From Megascapheus bottae (taxonomy: Eukaryota > Chordata > Mammalia > Rodentia > Geomyidae), in assembly GCA_024803745.1 (NCBI GenBank), contig JANJXV010000160.1:1246001-1310000 (forward strand): a stretch of 64,000 nucleotides of DNA. The letters are read 5' to 3'. This document shows positions 35,983 to 44,895 of this stretch, one piece after another. The position numbers were made by a program, and so were the translations under genes. Under the pieces are notes generated by a model, which saw only the letters and a list, made by a program, of their open reading frames with translations, searched no databases and was not told the origin of the DNA. How positions within the stretch are numbered: position 1 is the stretch's first letter; every line of letters starts with the position of its first letter.

Positions 35983-36098
35983 GTCTTTTCTGTTTGTTTG
36001 TACGTGTTCTATATCCCTGGCTGTCCTTGAACTTGTGATCCTCTTGTTCTAGCTTCTCTAGTGCTGGGATTACAGGTATGCCCCATCATACTCAGTAT
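35983..36098 (-). mobile_element. monomeric B1 SINE (antisense)
   Basis: 'ccctggctgtccttgaactt', 'tctagtgctgggattacagg' and 'tatgccccatcatactcag' are the complement of a rodent B1 (7SL-derived) monomer. No Geo arm is attached, and it is more diverged than the dimeric SINEs. Confidence 0.82.
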
Positions 36099-36159
36099 TA
36101 CATTCATGCTTAGTAATTCTGTGCTTTTCAATCCAATATAAATCTGCCCCTTCCATGTA

Positions 36160-36160
36160 T

Positions 36161-36209
<49 letters not shown>
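36160..36209. repeat. (AC)n microsatellite
   Basis: A pure run of about 23 CA units, followed by 'cgtacacgtacat' and a second short CA run near 36226-36240. Confidence 0.96.
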
Positions 36210-36329
36210 CACGTACACGTACATAAACACACACACACTCACCTAGACTCTCTGAGCCTCTGTTTTCTTTTCTATAATATGGAGATAAAAATATTCACCT
36301 TTCAGGGTTACATAATGGATGCTTAATTA

Positions 36330-36620
36330 CTTACTCTGTTTGTTTTTCATCCACTTGACATTCTATAATGAACATTTTTCATGTGTCATTAACTACTCTT
36401 CAAAAACATGACTTTTAATGGCTGCATAATATGCCATCATTTAATGAGCCATAATTTATTTAACTATTCTGCTCTTATTGAACTTTGAAGTGTTTTCTAA
36501 TATTTTGCTATGCGAGATAACACTGCATACTCAAATCTTTCTTGACATCTTTTTTATTCCCCCTTAGGATAAACTTCCAAAACAGAAATGACACAGAAAA
36601 ACAGTACATGAATCTTCAAT
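36330..36620 (-). mobile_element. ancient LINE-1 (L1M-type) fragment (antisense)
   Basis: Plus-strand landmarks 'aatggctgcataatatgcca', 'agccataatttatttaac', 'ttgaagtgttttctaat' and 'ggataaacttccaaaacag' follow the well-known antisense order of old L1 sequence ('ggctgcataatattcca' onward). Confidence 0.6.
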
Positions 36621-37030
36621 GTTTTTATGCATCTGGTGTCAAATTATTTTCTTGGGGGTGGGGAAATATATATTTCTAATGCCATCTAATGAATAGTTAT
36701 TTCAAATTCAACACACCAGTCAGAGAAGTGCATGTGTCAGTATGTTTGTGGATGGGAAGAAGAAAGATTGAACCCATAGGATGTTTCAGAGCCATCCAAC
36801 CTTTTCTATGTATAGAATACATTCAATTCCTTATATGAGAGACTCAGAAATGGATGCACTTTCTAATCACTCCCCCGATGCTAAGAAATCTTCATCTTGG
36901 GAAAGCCATAATTTCTCATTGGCCAAGTTTTTAAGATTAGTCCATGTCTTAAAAACCAAAACCAAAACAAACTCACTAACTCTTGCACTCATCTGGTCCC
37001 TATTGCTGTGTCCCAATCATCCTGACGGGA
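36621..37030. other. unique sequence
   Basis: Repeat-free. It leads into the complex block at 37031-37400. The 97-codon frame at 36781-37074 has no supporting evidence. Confidence 0.35.
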
Positions 37031-37400
37031 TTGATAATTGTGGCAATTGGCATAAAATGATTGCTACCTGCTGAGGCAATCACTTCCAGCTTCGGCAGAA
37101 GCTGATGAGCAATTCATTATGGAGGACGTAATTGATGTAAAAGCGGAGAGGAAACGTGGGATTTCTCCTAGGATCTCCAGAATTTCGTGCATTTGACCCT
37201 CCCTGGCACCGAATCAGCTGCAGCGAGCAGGAATTTGAGATCGGACCAGGGTGGCAGGGTAAGCATACCATGCAAAGTGCATGCAAATATTTGCAGAACC
37301 TGCCTTGAACTTGAGGATGTGACCTTGAACAAGAAACCCATGTATGAGACAGCATCGTCTGGATGATGACAACGACCTTGGCATCAAAGCTCAACGCTAG
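37031..37400. promoter_or_regulatory. candidate conserved regulatory element
   Basis: About 370 bases of high-complexity, balanced-composition sequence with no repeat signature, in a repeat-laden area. Visible motif candidates: the palindrome 'tgcaaatatttgca' (37282-37295) containing an octamer 'atgcaaat' at 37281-37288; an NR5A/ERR-type extended half-site 'tgaccttga' at 37320-37328; and TAAT-type cores near 37110 and 37129. Retained CpGs occur around 37127, 37144 and 37179. Function is inferred from composition and motifs only, and I cannot test conservation. Confidence 0.35.
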
Positions 37401-37441
37401 CCTCTCCAGTCAGCCATGAAAGAATAAAAAGGGGGCAGAGG

Positions 37442-37548
37442 AAGCTGCAGGTATAGCCCAGTGGTAGAGTGTGTTATTTTGCATGCATAAGTCCCTGGGT
37501 TCAAATCCCAGAATCATCCCTTCCAAACAAACAAACAAAAACAAAGAG
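37442..37548 (+). mobile_element. solitary ID-type SINE (tRNA-Ala-like)
   Basis: 'tatagcccagtggtagagtg' (A-box region) and 'gggttcaaatcccagaat' (B-box region) followed by an A-rich tail of 'aaacaaac' units. This is the left (ID-like) arm alone, without a Geo arm. It is not a tRNA gene: no cloverleaf 3' half or clean acceptor stem. Confidence 0.8.
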
Positions 37549-38235
37549 GTGCAAAACATGTGTTCCAACACAGGCTAGCTATCTAGGCCAGATCTCTGGA
37601 AGTGGACAGCCTGGATTTGATGCCTGCTTTCATTTTCTCCTGCCCTAACTGGGAGAGGCTGAGTAAGATAGCCAGGTCCTGCTTCTCTCTCTACAGAAAT
37701 GGCATTATTACCATGGCTGCTTTTCGTAACTAGACCAATGATGATTCTAGAACCCCTCCCGCTGCCTGCAGTCCATCCACCATAGGCAGCTGTTGCCTCT
37801 GCAACAGTAATCCTCCTCAGTTTTAGACAACACCCAAATCTCCAGGACTCCACAACACCCCAGCTCTTTCCATCCCTCACCAGCCACAAAGCTGGCTCAA
37901 GATGCCCTCTGTGTTACAGTAACTTGACCTACCTACAGTGTGCCTCTGGACCCCAAATGAGGTAGGAAAAGAAAATCCCCTATTCTGCTTTTGGCTCTCT
38001 TCCCTCTCCATCAGTCTAGCTGGTTTCCCCTCCCTGCATTTCAGCCCAGAGCAGTTGACTGAGACTCATCCGCTTCCATCACCTGCCAGGCCAGCTGAGC
38101 TGCTAATATCTTCCTGCCCAGCTCACCTCATCTATCATGGCAGAAACAGGGACTTAGCTGCTTCACGGCCCCCACTCTGCACCCTTTGCATTTCCACAGT
38201 GGCATCTTTCATCCCTCATTCTATGAGCGGCACCC
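37549..38235. other. unique sequence of moderate GC
   Basis: Open frames on both strands (104 and 118 codons) are chance-level for this composition. No conserved domain, no full exon. Confidence 0.35.
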
Positions 38236-38239
38236 CAGA

Positions 38240-38640
38240 ACACCACCGTGGGTCTGTTTCGCACAGCCTTAAGGGAATACCACAGACTGGGTGATGTATG
38301 GTGAGCATGAATTTACTTCTTGCGGTTCTGGAGCTTGCAAACTCCCCCAGGGAAGAGTAAGGATCAGGGGTCTTCACCCTGCAGGATCTCATGGCAGAAG
38401 GTGGGATGGCAGAAGGAGAGGGGGGAATGGGTAAGGAAAGATGGATGAACTCCAGACATGTCATCCTTTCCTAGGGAGCTCACCGTGGGTGGCAGGAAGA
38501 TACTGAGATCCCCCATTGTCTCTTGGGAACTGAGCCCCCCCACACACACACCCCAGACCCTTCCTTCTGCCTCTGTTGCCTAAGAGATTAAGGTTCCAAA
38601 CACATTCTTTCGGGGTGATATATTTCTATCAAAGCAAATA
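38240..38640 (-). mobile_element. LTR-like ancient repeat (MaLR-type, antisense)
   Basis: Landmarks 'accacagactgggtgatgta', 'acttcttgcggttctggag', 'aggatctcatggcagaagg', a middle 'ggagctcacc' and 'agattaaggttccaaacac' resemble an antisense placental LTR repeat. The family could be another ancient repeat of similar layout. Confidence 0.5.
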
Positions 38641-39202
38641 CGCTTTGCACCAAACAAACGGGTGGGGGTGGGGGCTCAGTTTCCCTTTGCAGTTTCTCAA
38701 AATGTTATCTTTCTTACAAAGAACACATCACAAATGCAAGTCAAGTCTTTGAAGGGTCCCAACAGTGGGACATAAGTGGCAGAAAAGAACCCAAGACTTC
38801 TCCAAATAGCTAGCCAACAGAGAGTAGAATAAGGACTCGTTCTCATCAGTCAGGCACAGTTAGGTTAACCACAGCAGGTTAGGTCAGGGGAGGTTGACCT
38901 TCCTGTACACAGCGTGCTCGTATCCAGTCGTCACTACATACGAAATTTCTAGCATCTTCTAGACCTTTCTCTGAGAAAGCACACAGCATGCTAATTTCCT
39001 TCTCCCTCAAATTATCTACTTCAGTGGCCATGTTGGTGTTTAAAAAGAAAACCTGCGCAGATCCCGACTTTTTCCAAATGATTTTGACATCCCTACAAAC
39101 CAGTCCTTCATCTTCGGAAGGATGATGGAGTTCTACACTCTCTAAACCCCCTGCACCACACCTATCTCTCTCTCTGTGGGTCTATCGAACACCCTGGGTC
39201 AC
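38641..39202. other. unique sequence, nothing recognised
   Basis: No gene or repeat identified. Confidence 0.35.
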
Positions 39203-39420
39203 ACTTAGGTAGAACTTAGGGCTTTGAGTTCTCCTTTAGTTTCATTGCTCAAGGCTGACACTCTACCACCTGACCCACTCTTTCACTTCTGGCTTTGGGC
39301 TCATTCCTTGGAGAGAGTGTCACAGACTTTTCTAGCGAGGGTGGCTTTGAACTGTGGCCCTCAGATCTCAGCCTCCTGAGTAGCTGGGATTACAGGCATG
39401 AGTCACTGGCTCCTGGCTTC
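39203..39420 (-). mobile_element. 7SL/B1-like + Geo dimeric SINE (antisense)
   Basis: A diverged Geo complement ('ctcaaggctgacactctacc') is followed by a clear 7SL-like head complement ('cagcctcctgagtagctggg', 'attacaggcatgagtcactg'). Confidence 0.82.
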
Positions 39421-40804
39421 TCTTCACCTTCCTGAGGGGATGAAGTCTGCCCCCTTCAGGGGCTCTCTACAATGACCTCACAGTGAAATCACCTACGGAA
39501 GTTGAAAAACTACCAAGTATCTTGCCGATCTCTGGGAGAGCCCTCAGGGTTGTGGTAGTAGCATTTGGTGGTGGTTTGGTATTCGTGTGAGTGTTTCATA
39601 ATAGCACAGGCCTGGCACCGAGTTTGGTGTATACAATCCTTTGCCATTTAGCTCTTCAGCATTCTGTATGTTAACATTTTACCTTTAGCAGACTTTCTCC
39701 TATAACCATTAAGAGGAGTCACTAAAATATCACTTGTCCCCAAAACCCAAACAAATCTTCCTTAGTGGAAGCTTCTATCTATCAGATAGGTGCATAAAAG
39801 ATTTTACAAATAAATACGAAGCTCGAGCAATAACTCCCTCTTATGGAATCAGTGACTCACCCACTTTTACCCCTCCACGGCTAGTGCTTATCTGCTCCCA
39901 AACCTGGCCTGCTTTGCTTTATGGTGATTGTTTTTCTTCAGCATGTTTTAATCGGGCAAAGGGCTCTCCCCAGGTTGACTCTTAAGGGCACACATGGCAA
40001 TGTAGCCAGATTAACCTCATCTCTTGCTCTCGCTCCTTCCCATTCCCCTCTCCTCCACCCCTCGAGTAAACAGCTCTTCCGGTAAGTTTCCTTATGCTCT
40101 CTGCACACATAGGCATCATGATATTATTTGTCCTCCATCACTCTTTCCTTCTCCCCCCTCCCCAGCCAGCCAGCCCCCTTCCCTGGGATTTGGTCATCTG
40201 TAGACACCTTAGCAAAACTGCATTATTCCTGACATCCACCCCATTTGCTTCCGGAACCAGTCAGGGGAAGCCTCATTCCTGCTCCTTTCACCTTGCTTGA
40301 CTTGTCCACCTTCACGGTGATTTCTATGTATCTGAATATCAGGCGAGTGAGGGTTTCGGTGTAATGAGACTAGACGGATTCTGATTCTTCCTCTTTATTA
40401 TCTTGAAAGCCATATTAACCTAGTCTAGGCCGATCTTATAATAAAAGCTGCAGGGAGAGTAGACTGATGGAGATAAAGCAATTCCTTGCTTGGAAGTATC
40501 ATCTCTCGTGCTGATCCCCCATCACTTAAAATCAATTCTCAGCATGTAGGGTACAGCTCTTGTTCTCCATGTTAATAATACCCACGGTCCAGGGCCTGAT
40601 GATATCCTAGAGGCAGAGGAATGTGACACCACTGACTTTGTATGAGAGGTAAAGAGAAAGGCAAGGTTCATTCTGGCCCTAAACAGGTGAACAGCAGGGT
40701 TGCTATTGAGGATGAAGAGAATAGACTTTCCATTCAGAGGACAGAAGGCCTGAAGAGACAGTAAAGCATTGATACGTTTTATAATTAGCAGATGGACCAG
40801 CATT
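39421..40804. other. unique sequence, no gene recognised
   Basis: About 1.4 kb without young repeats. Pyrimidine-rich at 40020-40175. Short frames lack support. Confidence 0.35.
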
Positions 40805-40978
40805 GTCCGTGCGTCTTGCGCTGTTCTAAGATCTCACCATTGCTCCATTGAATTCTCACACTGAGAGCAAAGAGCCATTGTGCTCAGAGCTGTGATCACA
40901 CAGACGGGGAAACAGGGATTATGGAGAACTGTCCTAGAGTTACACATCTCAATTAAGACAGGATTTCATTCTAAATAA
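40805..40978 (+). mobile_element. MIR SINE
   Basis: 'cattgaattctcacac', 'acagacggggaaacaggg' and 'agagttacacatctcaatta' follow the MIR order. Confidence 0.6.
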
Positions 40979-41066
40979 TAAGACCAGGCACTGGTGACTC
41001 ACTTATATAATCTTAGCTACTCAGGAAAATGAGGTATGATTATCAGTTCCAAGCCCATAGGACTCT

Positions 41067-41301
41067 TTTTTTTTTGTGGGTCATGGGGCTTGAACTTGGC
41101 CTGGGTGCTATCCCTGAGCTCTTCAGCTCAAGGCTACCACCCTACCCTTGAGCTCAGCCCCATTTCCCATTTTCAAGAGATTAATTGGAGGGAAGAGCCT
41201 CAGATCCTTTTGTGCCTGGGCTGGCTTTGAACCTTGATCCTCAGATCTCAGCCTCCTGAGTAGCTAGGAATTACAGACGTGAGCCACGGGCACCTGTCTC
41301 C
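41067..41301 (-). mobile_element. 7SL/B1-like + Geo SINE inserted in the outer SINE
   Basis: An antisense copy with both arms: 'catggggcttgaacttggcc', 'agattaattggagggaagag', 'cctcctgagtagctaggaat', 'gacgtgagccacgggcacct'. Short 'gactct' repeats flank it in the host SINE. Confidence 0.85.
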
Positions 41302-41387
41302 CGGAGACTCTCATCTCCAATTTCACACCAAAAAGCCAGAAGTGACTCAAGTAATAGGGCACTAGTATTGAGCAAAAAGTTCAGAGA

Positions 41388-41545
41388 TAGACAGGTGTGG
41401 CGTAATCCTAGCTACTTATGAGGTTGAGCGTGAGGATTGCAGTTCAAAGCTGGTCTGTGGCTCAAGGGGTAGTGCAGTAGCCTTGAGCTGAAGAGCTCAG
41501 GGACAATACCCAGGCCCAGAGTTCAAGCCTCAGGTCCTATTAAAA
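41388..41545 (+). mobile_element. shortened 7SL + Geo SINE inserted in the outer SINE
   Basis: A sense copy with head 'tggcgtaatcctagctactt' joined early to the Geo arm ('ctggtctgtggctcaagggg', 'agctcagggacaatacccag'), so an internal part of the usual dimer is missing. Duplicates 'aaaaagttcagaga' (41374-41387) and 'aaaaagttctgaga' (41546-41559) differ at one base. Confidence 0.85.
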
Positions 41546-41599
41546 AAAAAGTTCTGAGACAGTACCCAGGCCCTGAGTTCAAGCCCCAGGACCAGCAAT

Positions 41600-41656
41600 G
41601 CATGTGCACATACACACATGTGCACATACACACACAGACACACATGCACACACATG
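41600..41656. repeat. alternating (CA/TG) purine-pyrimidine repeat
   Basis: Repeats of 'catgtgcacatacacacatg' type with near-strict purine-pyrimidine alternation, and therefore Z-DNA-prone. Confidence 0.9.
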
Positions 41657-42735
41657 ATGGCATCTCCTTTTATGCCTACTCCCAATCCTTTTGTCATAGC
41701 ACACAGGACAAAGAACCACCAATTTAAAGTATGAAGCAGCTGTCTGGACCTCTTATCAAGAAGACACAGCCTTAGGCCCACAGGCTGGCAGGGAAGGCAC
41801 GCACAGATGAGGCTCTGAAATGACATTATCTCTCCCACCCCCACTTTGCAGGAGAAGCGATTGTCAGAACCATGGACAGGACGCTTCTGGACTAATTCCT
41901 GTTTTCTGATCATTAGGAGAACAATAATAAAAACTCAGACAGGTCTTGTTAAGAGTCAAGCGCATAAACCATGGAACTGCATAAAAATATATTGGAATCA
42001 AAGCTTTCTTTACTGTTTAAATTATAATTCAGAACTCTGAATTTAAATGCTGGCAATGTAAAAAAGCAAGCAAACAATGGCATTAAACAAGGCTGGAAAG
42101 TCACTACAACCTCTTTCACAATTTGCCTTTGGAGTACATGGCTGTCTGTAAATATCTCCTAATGTAATAGTAGACAAGGGTCAAAAGTACTAACCCCTGA
42201 GATTCACTATTCTCCTCTGAATAACAACCTGTTTTTCATGGGATGTTTTAAAGATAGAGGCAATTCACAAAAGTGCTTTAACAATGTATTTGCCTAGGAT
42301 ACTTTCAAAATATTAACCTGACTCTGGTTTCAGATTTGGTATTATATCTGATTCATACAGTTTACTACTATTTATTCATTTTATTTCTAATTTCTAATAC
42401 ACAGTCAATAGTACTGATGATGAGTTAGGCAAGGAATTAGGAAACCTTGTGTTTGAGAATGATGTCTCAGATGTTAATTTTAAAAATTTTTACATATCGG
42501 CTACTGACATTAGCAGAATGGATTGTGATACACAGCATTGTCTTACTGACTCCCACAATCCTTGCAAAATCTGTTTGTATATCCAAGGGTAAACACTATT
42601 CCCCAAAAATTCTGTCAAGAGTTCATGAGATACAACCCATTCTACAAGAGTTAATAACATAAAATAGTGTCCAAACCTCCTCTTCTTGAAAGGAATCTAC
42701 TAGTATTATCACTGCTATTTTTTGCTTCACTTTAT
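41657..42735. other. unique sequence, no gene recognised
   Basis: About 1.1 kb without young repeats. Confidence 0.35.
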
Positions 42736-42740
42736 TTTGA

Positions 42741-42948
42741 CATTTTAGCACTAGGATTTGAACCTATGCCTCCCACGGGATAGGCAATCGTTCTACCTAG
42801 TAATTCTTGGTGTTCTTTAATTTGCATTTTATTTGGTGTTCGAGAAAGAAGCTCACTAACTTTCTTTTGCTTGGCTTCAGACAACACCGTCCTGCCTCCT
42901 GAATAGCTAGCTGAGACATCAGTCATGTGCCACCAAATTGGGCACATC
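42741..42948 (-). mobile_element. older composite SINE: tRNA-like + 7SL-like arms (antisense)
   Basis: 'gcactaggatttgaaccta' and 'cacgggataggcaatcgttc' are the complement of a tRNA-like arm; 'cctcctgaatagctagctga' and 'catgtgccaccaaattggg' are the complement of a 7SL-like head. Diverged, same design as 21638-21842. Confidence 0.65.
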
Positions 42949-43886
42949 GCTTAATAAAGCCACACTAGATATGATCAATGGCAAATAAAATTTCAGTGGC
43001 TGTGAACTACGTAGTCACTAAGCTAGGCAGGTCTTACCCTGGACACAGAAGTGCTCTTAGTGGTCCTTTGAGGCACCCTGGTGCAATTACAAAGCCTTCT
43101 TGTCATGCTATGTAGAACAACACAGCCAGGCACCAGGCTTCACCTATGCTGTCTCCACTGGTACAGTCTCATCTACATATGGCTCATATATGTTTAAGTT
43201 CAGTTTCAAAAAATGTGTGTCCACTACTTCAGGAAATAAACAGCAAAATGCAAATTCAAAATTCCTTCACATGAAAAGACATGTAACAAATAGCACATGT
43301 GAACTCCCACGTTTCTCAGCTGTCTTACAGTTTAGCTTGCCGAGCAGAGATGGGAAAGAGAAAGGGGTTAATGATTGCTTCTTGTTCTTGAAATGGGAAC
43401 CAAAGGGGGAATGTGCCACTTTGAGACAAGGAAATCAAAAGCTAGTCCAGAATTCTCCAGATTTTCATTTTTCCAAATATGAGGTAAATGGGCAAGACTG
43501 TGTCATATGGGTAGAGCCCCAAGGAGGGAAGCCTCCATCTTCCACTCCCTGGGAGGCTGTGAGAGAAAGCCAAGGCATCTGCTAACCCACACTGGACATG
43601 CAAAATGTATGCAGTGGATACTTTAGTTACATTGTATGTAAACACAAGAAGGAGTCTGGGCTACACACAGTTTAAGCAAGCAGGTCAAGGTTGCTGAGAT
43701 GAGAAGGTAACCCCCAGTCTCCTGACATGCAGGCCTCAGTTCTCATTACAGTCACTAGTCTGGTTCCATTGACCACAGCAGAATAATAAACAACATCCCT
43801 GAAAATGGATTTAAAGACCACTCAATCCAAATTCTCTAAGCTCAAGGTGACAGCCCACCATCCAGAGGCTATTAAAAGCCAGTGGT
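42949..43886. other. unique sequence containing a 161-codon open frame
   Basis: An ATG-started frame runs from 43100 to 43585 on the plus strand without repeats. I see no signal peptide, known domain, nearby promoter or splice sites, so I treat it as probable chance rather than a gene. It is one of the longest repeat-free frames in the window. Confidence 0.4.
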
Positions 43887-43965
43887 GGGCTCAGTACCCA
43901 AGACTCACACCTGTAGTTCTGGGTACTCACTCAGTAGACTGCATCTCAGTTAAGCAGTGACTGGC
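43887..43965 (+). mobile_element. possible 7SL-like SINE fragment
   Basis: 'gtacccaagactcacacctg' and 'tagttctgggtactcactca' look like a very diverged 7SL/B1 head. Confidence 0.4.
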
Positions 43966-44699
43966 GTCTGTGACCTGGATCAGTATAATAACAAGCTATA
44001 GGATATAAAGGTACCAGAAACATGAGTTTGGGAAGCCGACTCTTAGCCACTAGCCATTTGGCTACTTTATGTCCCTCATTGTAGTTATCTACCTAAACAG
44101 GCTTTTTGTGAGGTTTTGTAATCTGAAGCAAGGTCACTGTCATCTAGTTATCACCTTGTCTTGGGTCCAAAAAATAGAACACAGTCCTGTAACAAGTTCT
44201 ACAAAGTAGGTTTATTAGTTACAAGAATAGGAGTCCAAGATCCACTGCAAGCTGGTTCCTAACGCTAAAGAAAGCTCTCCACAGCAGTCGCCTCACTTGC
44301 ACCACAGGTGAAGGATTTCCCAAAAGTTTCATCTTAAGTTTTACACGAGGACAGATGAGTTTCTGTGTTAAAGGGCATCTGTCTCCTAAATGGGACTAGA
44401 ATGAGCACAGATGTTTTCATCATGACAAATTTATCATCTTGATAAATTGCATTCCTATACAATACAACCTACAGTTAATTTGGAGCATTACAAATGATGC
44501 AAAGGAAAGAAATGGGTCTCTCTAAGGCCACTCAGAAAAATGTTCCACAGAAATGAATTTAACTAATTGAGAATTTATTTACATGTGCTTTTGAAAGTTT
44601 AATACCTTCATAACCCATTATTTTATATAGTATTTTGTCTCTTCAAAGTAAAGGACAATATAACAGCTTCCATGTACCAGCATGGCCCTTAGTGTTTAT
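43966..44699. other. unique sequence, nothing recognised
   Basis: No identified repeat or exon. Confidence 0.35.
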
Positions 44700-44895
44700 G
44701 AATATCTGCTCATCTAATGTTCACAGAAATTTGAGGCATTTACTCTTAATAAACTCGGAGGTTTTTCAAAGAAAACAGTGAAGCACAGAGTGGCTTGTTC
44801 AAGGTCATCTAGGTTGCAAATGAATGCAGTAAGTTTTGAAGCTAGGCAGCAGCTTTCAGAACCCATATTTACATCCATTAAGCTACAATGCCAAG
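44700..44895 (+). mobile_element. MIR SINE
   Basis: Landmarks 'tgctcatctaatgttcacag', 'gaagcacagagtggcttgt', 'tcaaggtcatctaggttgc' and 'ccattaagctacaatgcc' follow almost the full length of MIR. Confidence 0.78.

Larger units (their letters stand above)
40982..41600 (+). mobile_element. outer 7SL/B1-like + Geo SINE, broken by two insertions
   Basis: The head (about 40982-41066: 'ggcactggtgactcac', 'agctactcaggaaaatga') resumes at about 41302 ('gactctcatctccaatttc', 'aaaagccagaagtgactcaa') and finishes at 41551-41600 ('cagtacccaggccctgagtt', 'caagccccaggacc'). The two gaps hold other SINE copies. When the gaps are skipped, the three segments read as one consensus-like SINE, which shows the order of events. 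Confidence 0.82.

Noticed and set aside
37442..37520. A tRNA gene on the plus strand
   Set aside because: B-box present but no intact acceptor stem; it ends in an A-rich tail typical of ID SINEs.
43190..43300. A signal peptide or domain in the 161-codon frame
   Set aside because: No hydrophobic leader or recognisable family motif could be seen.
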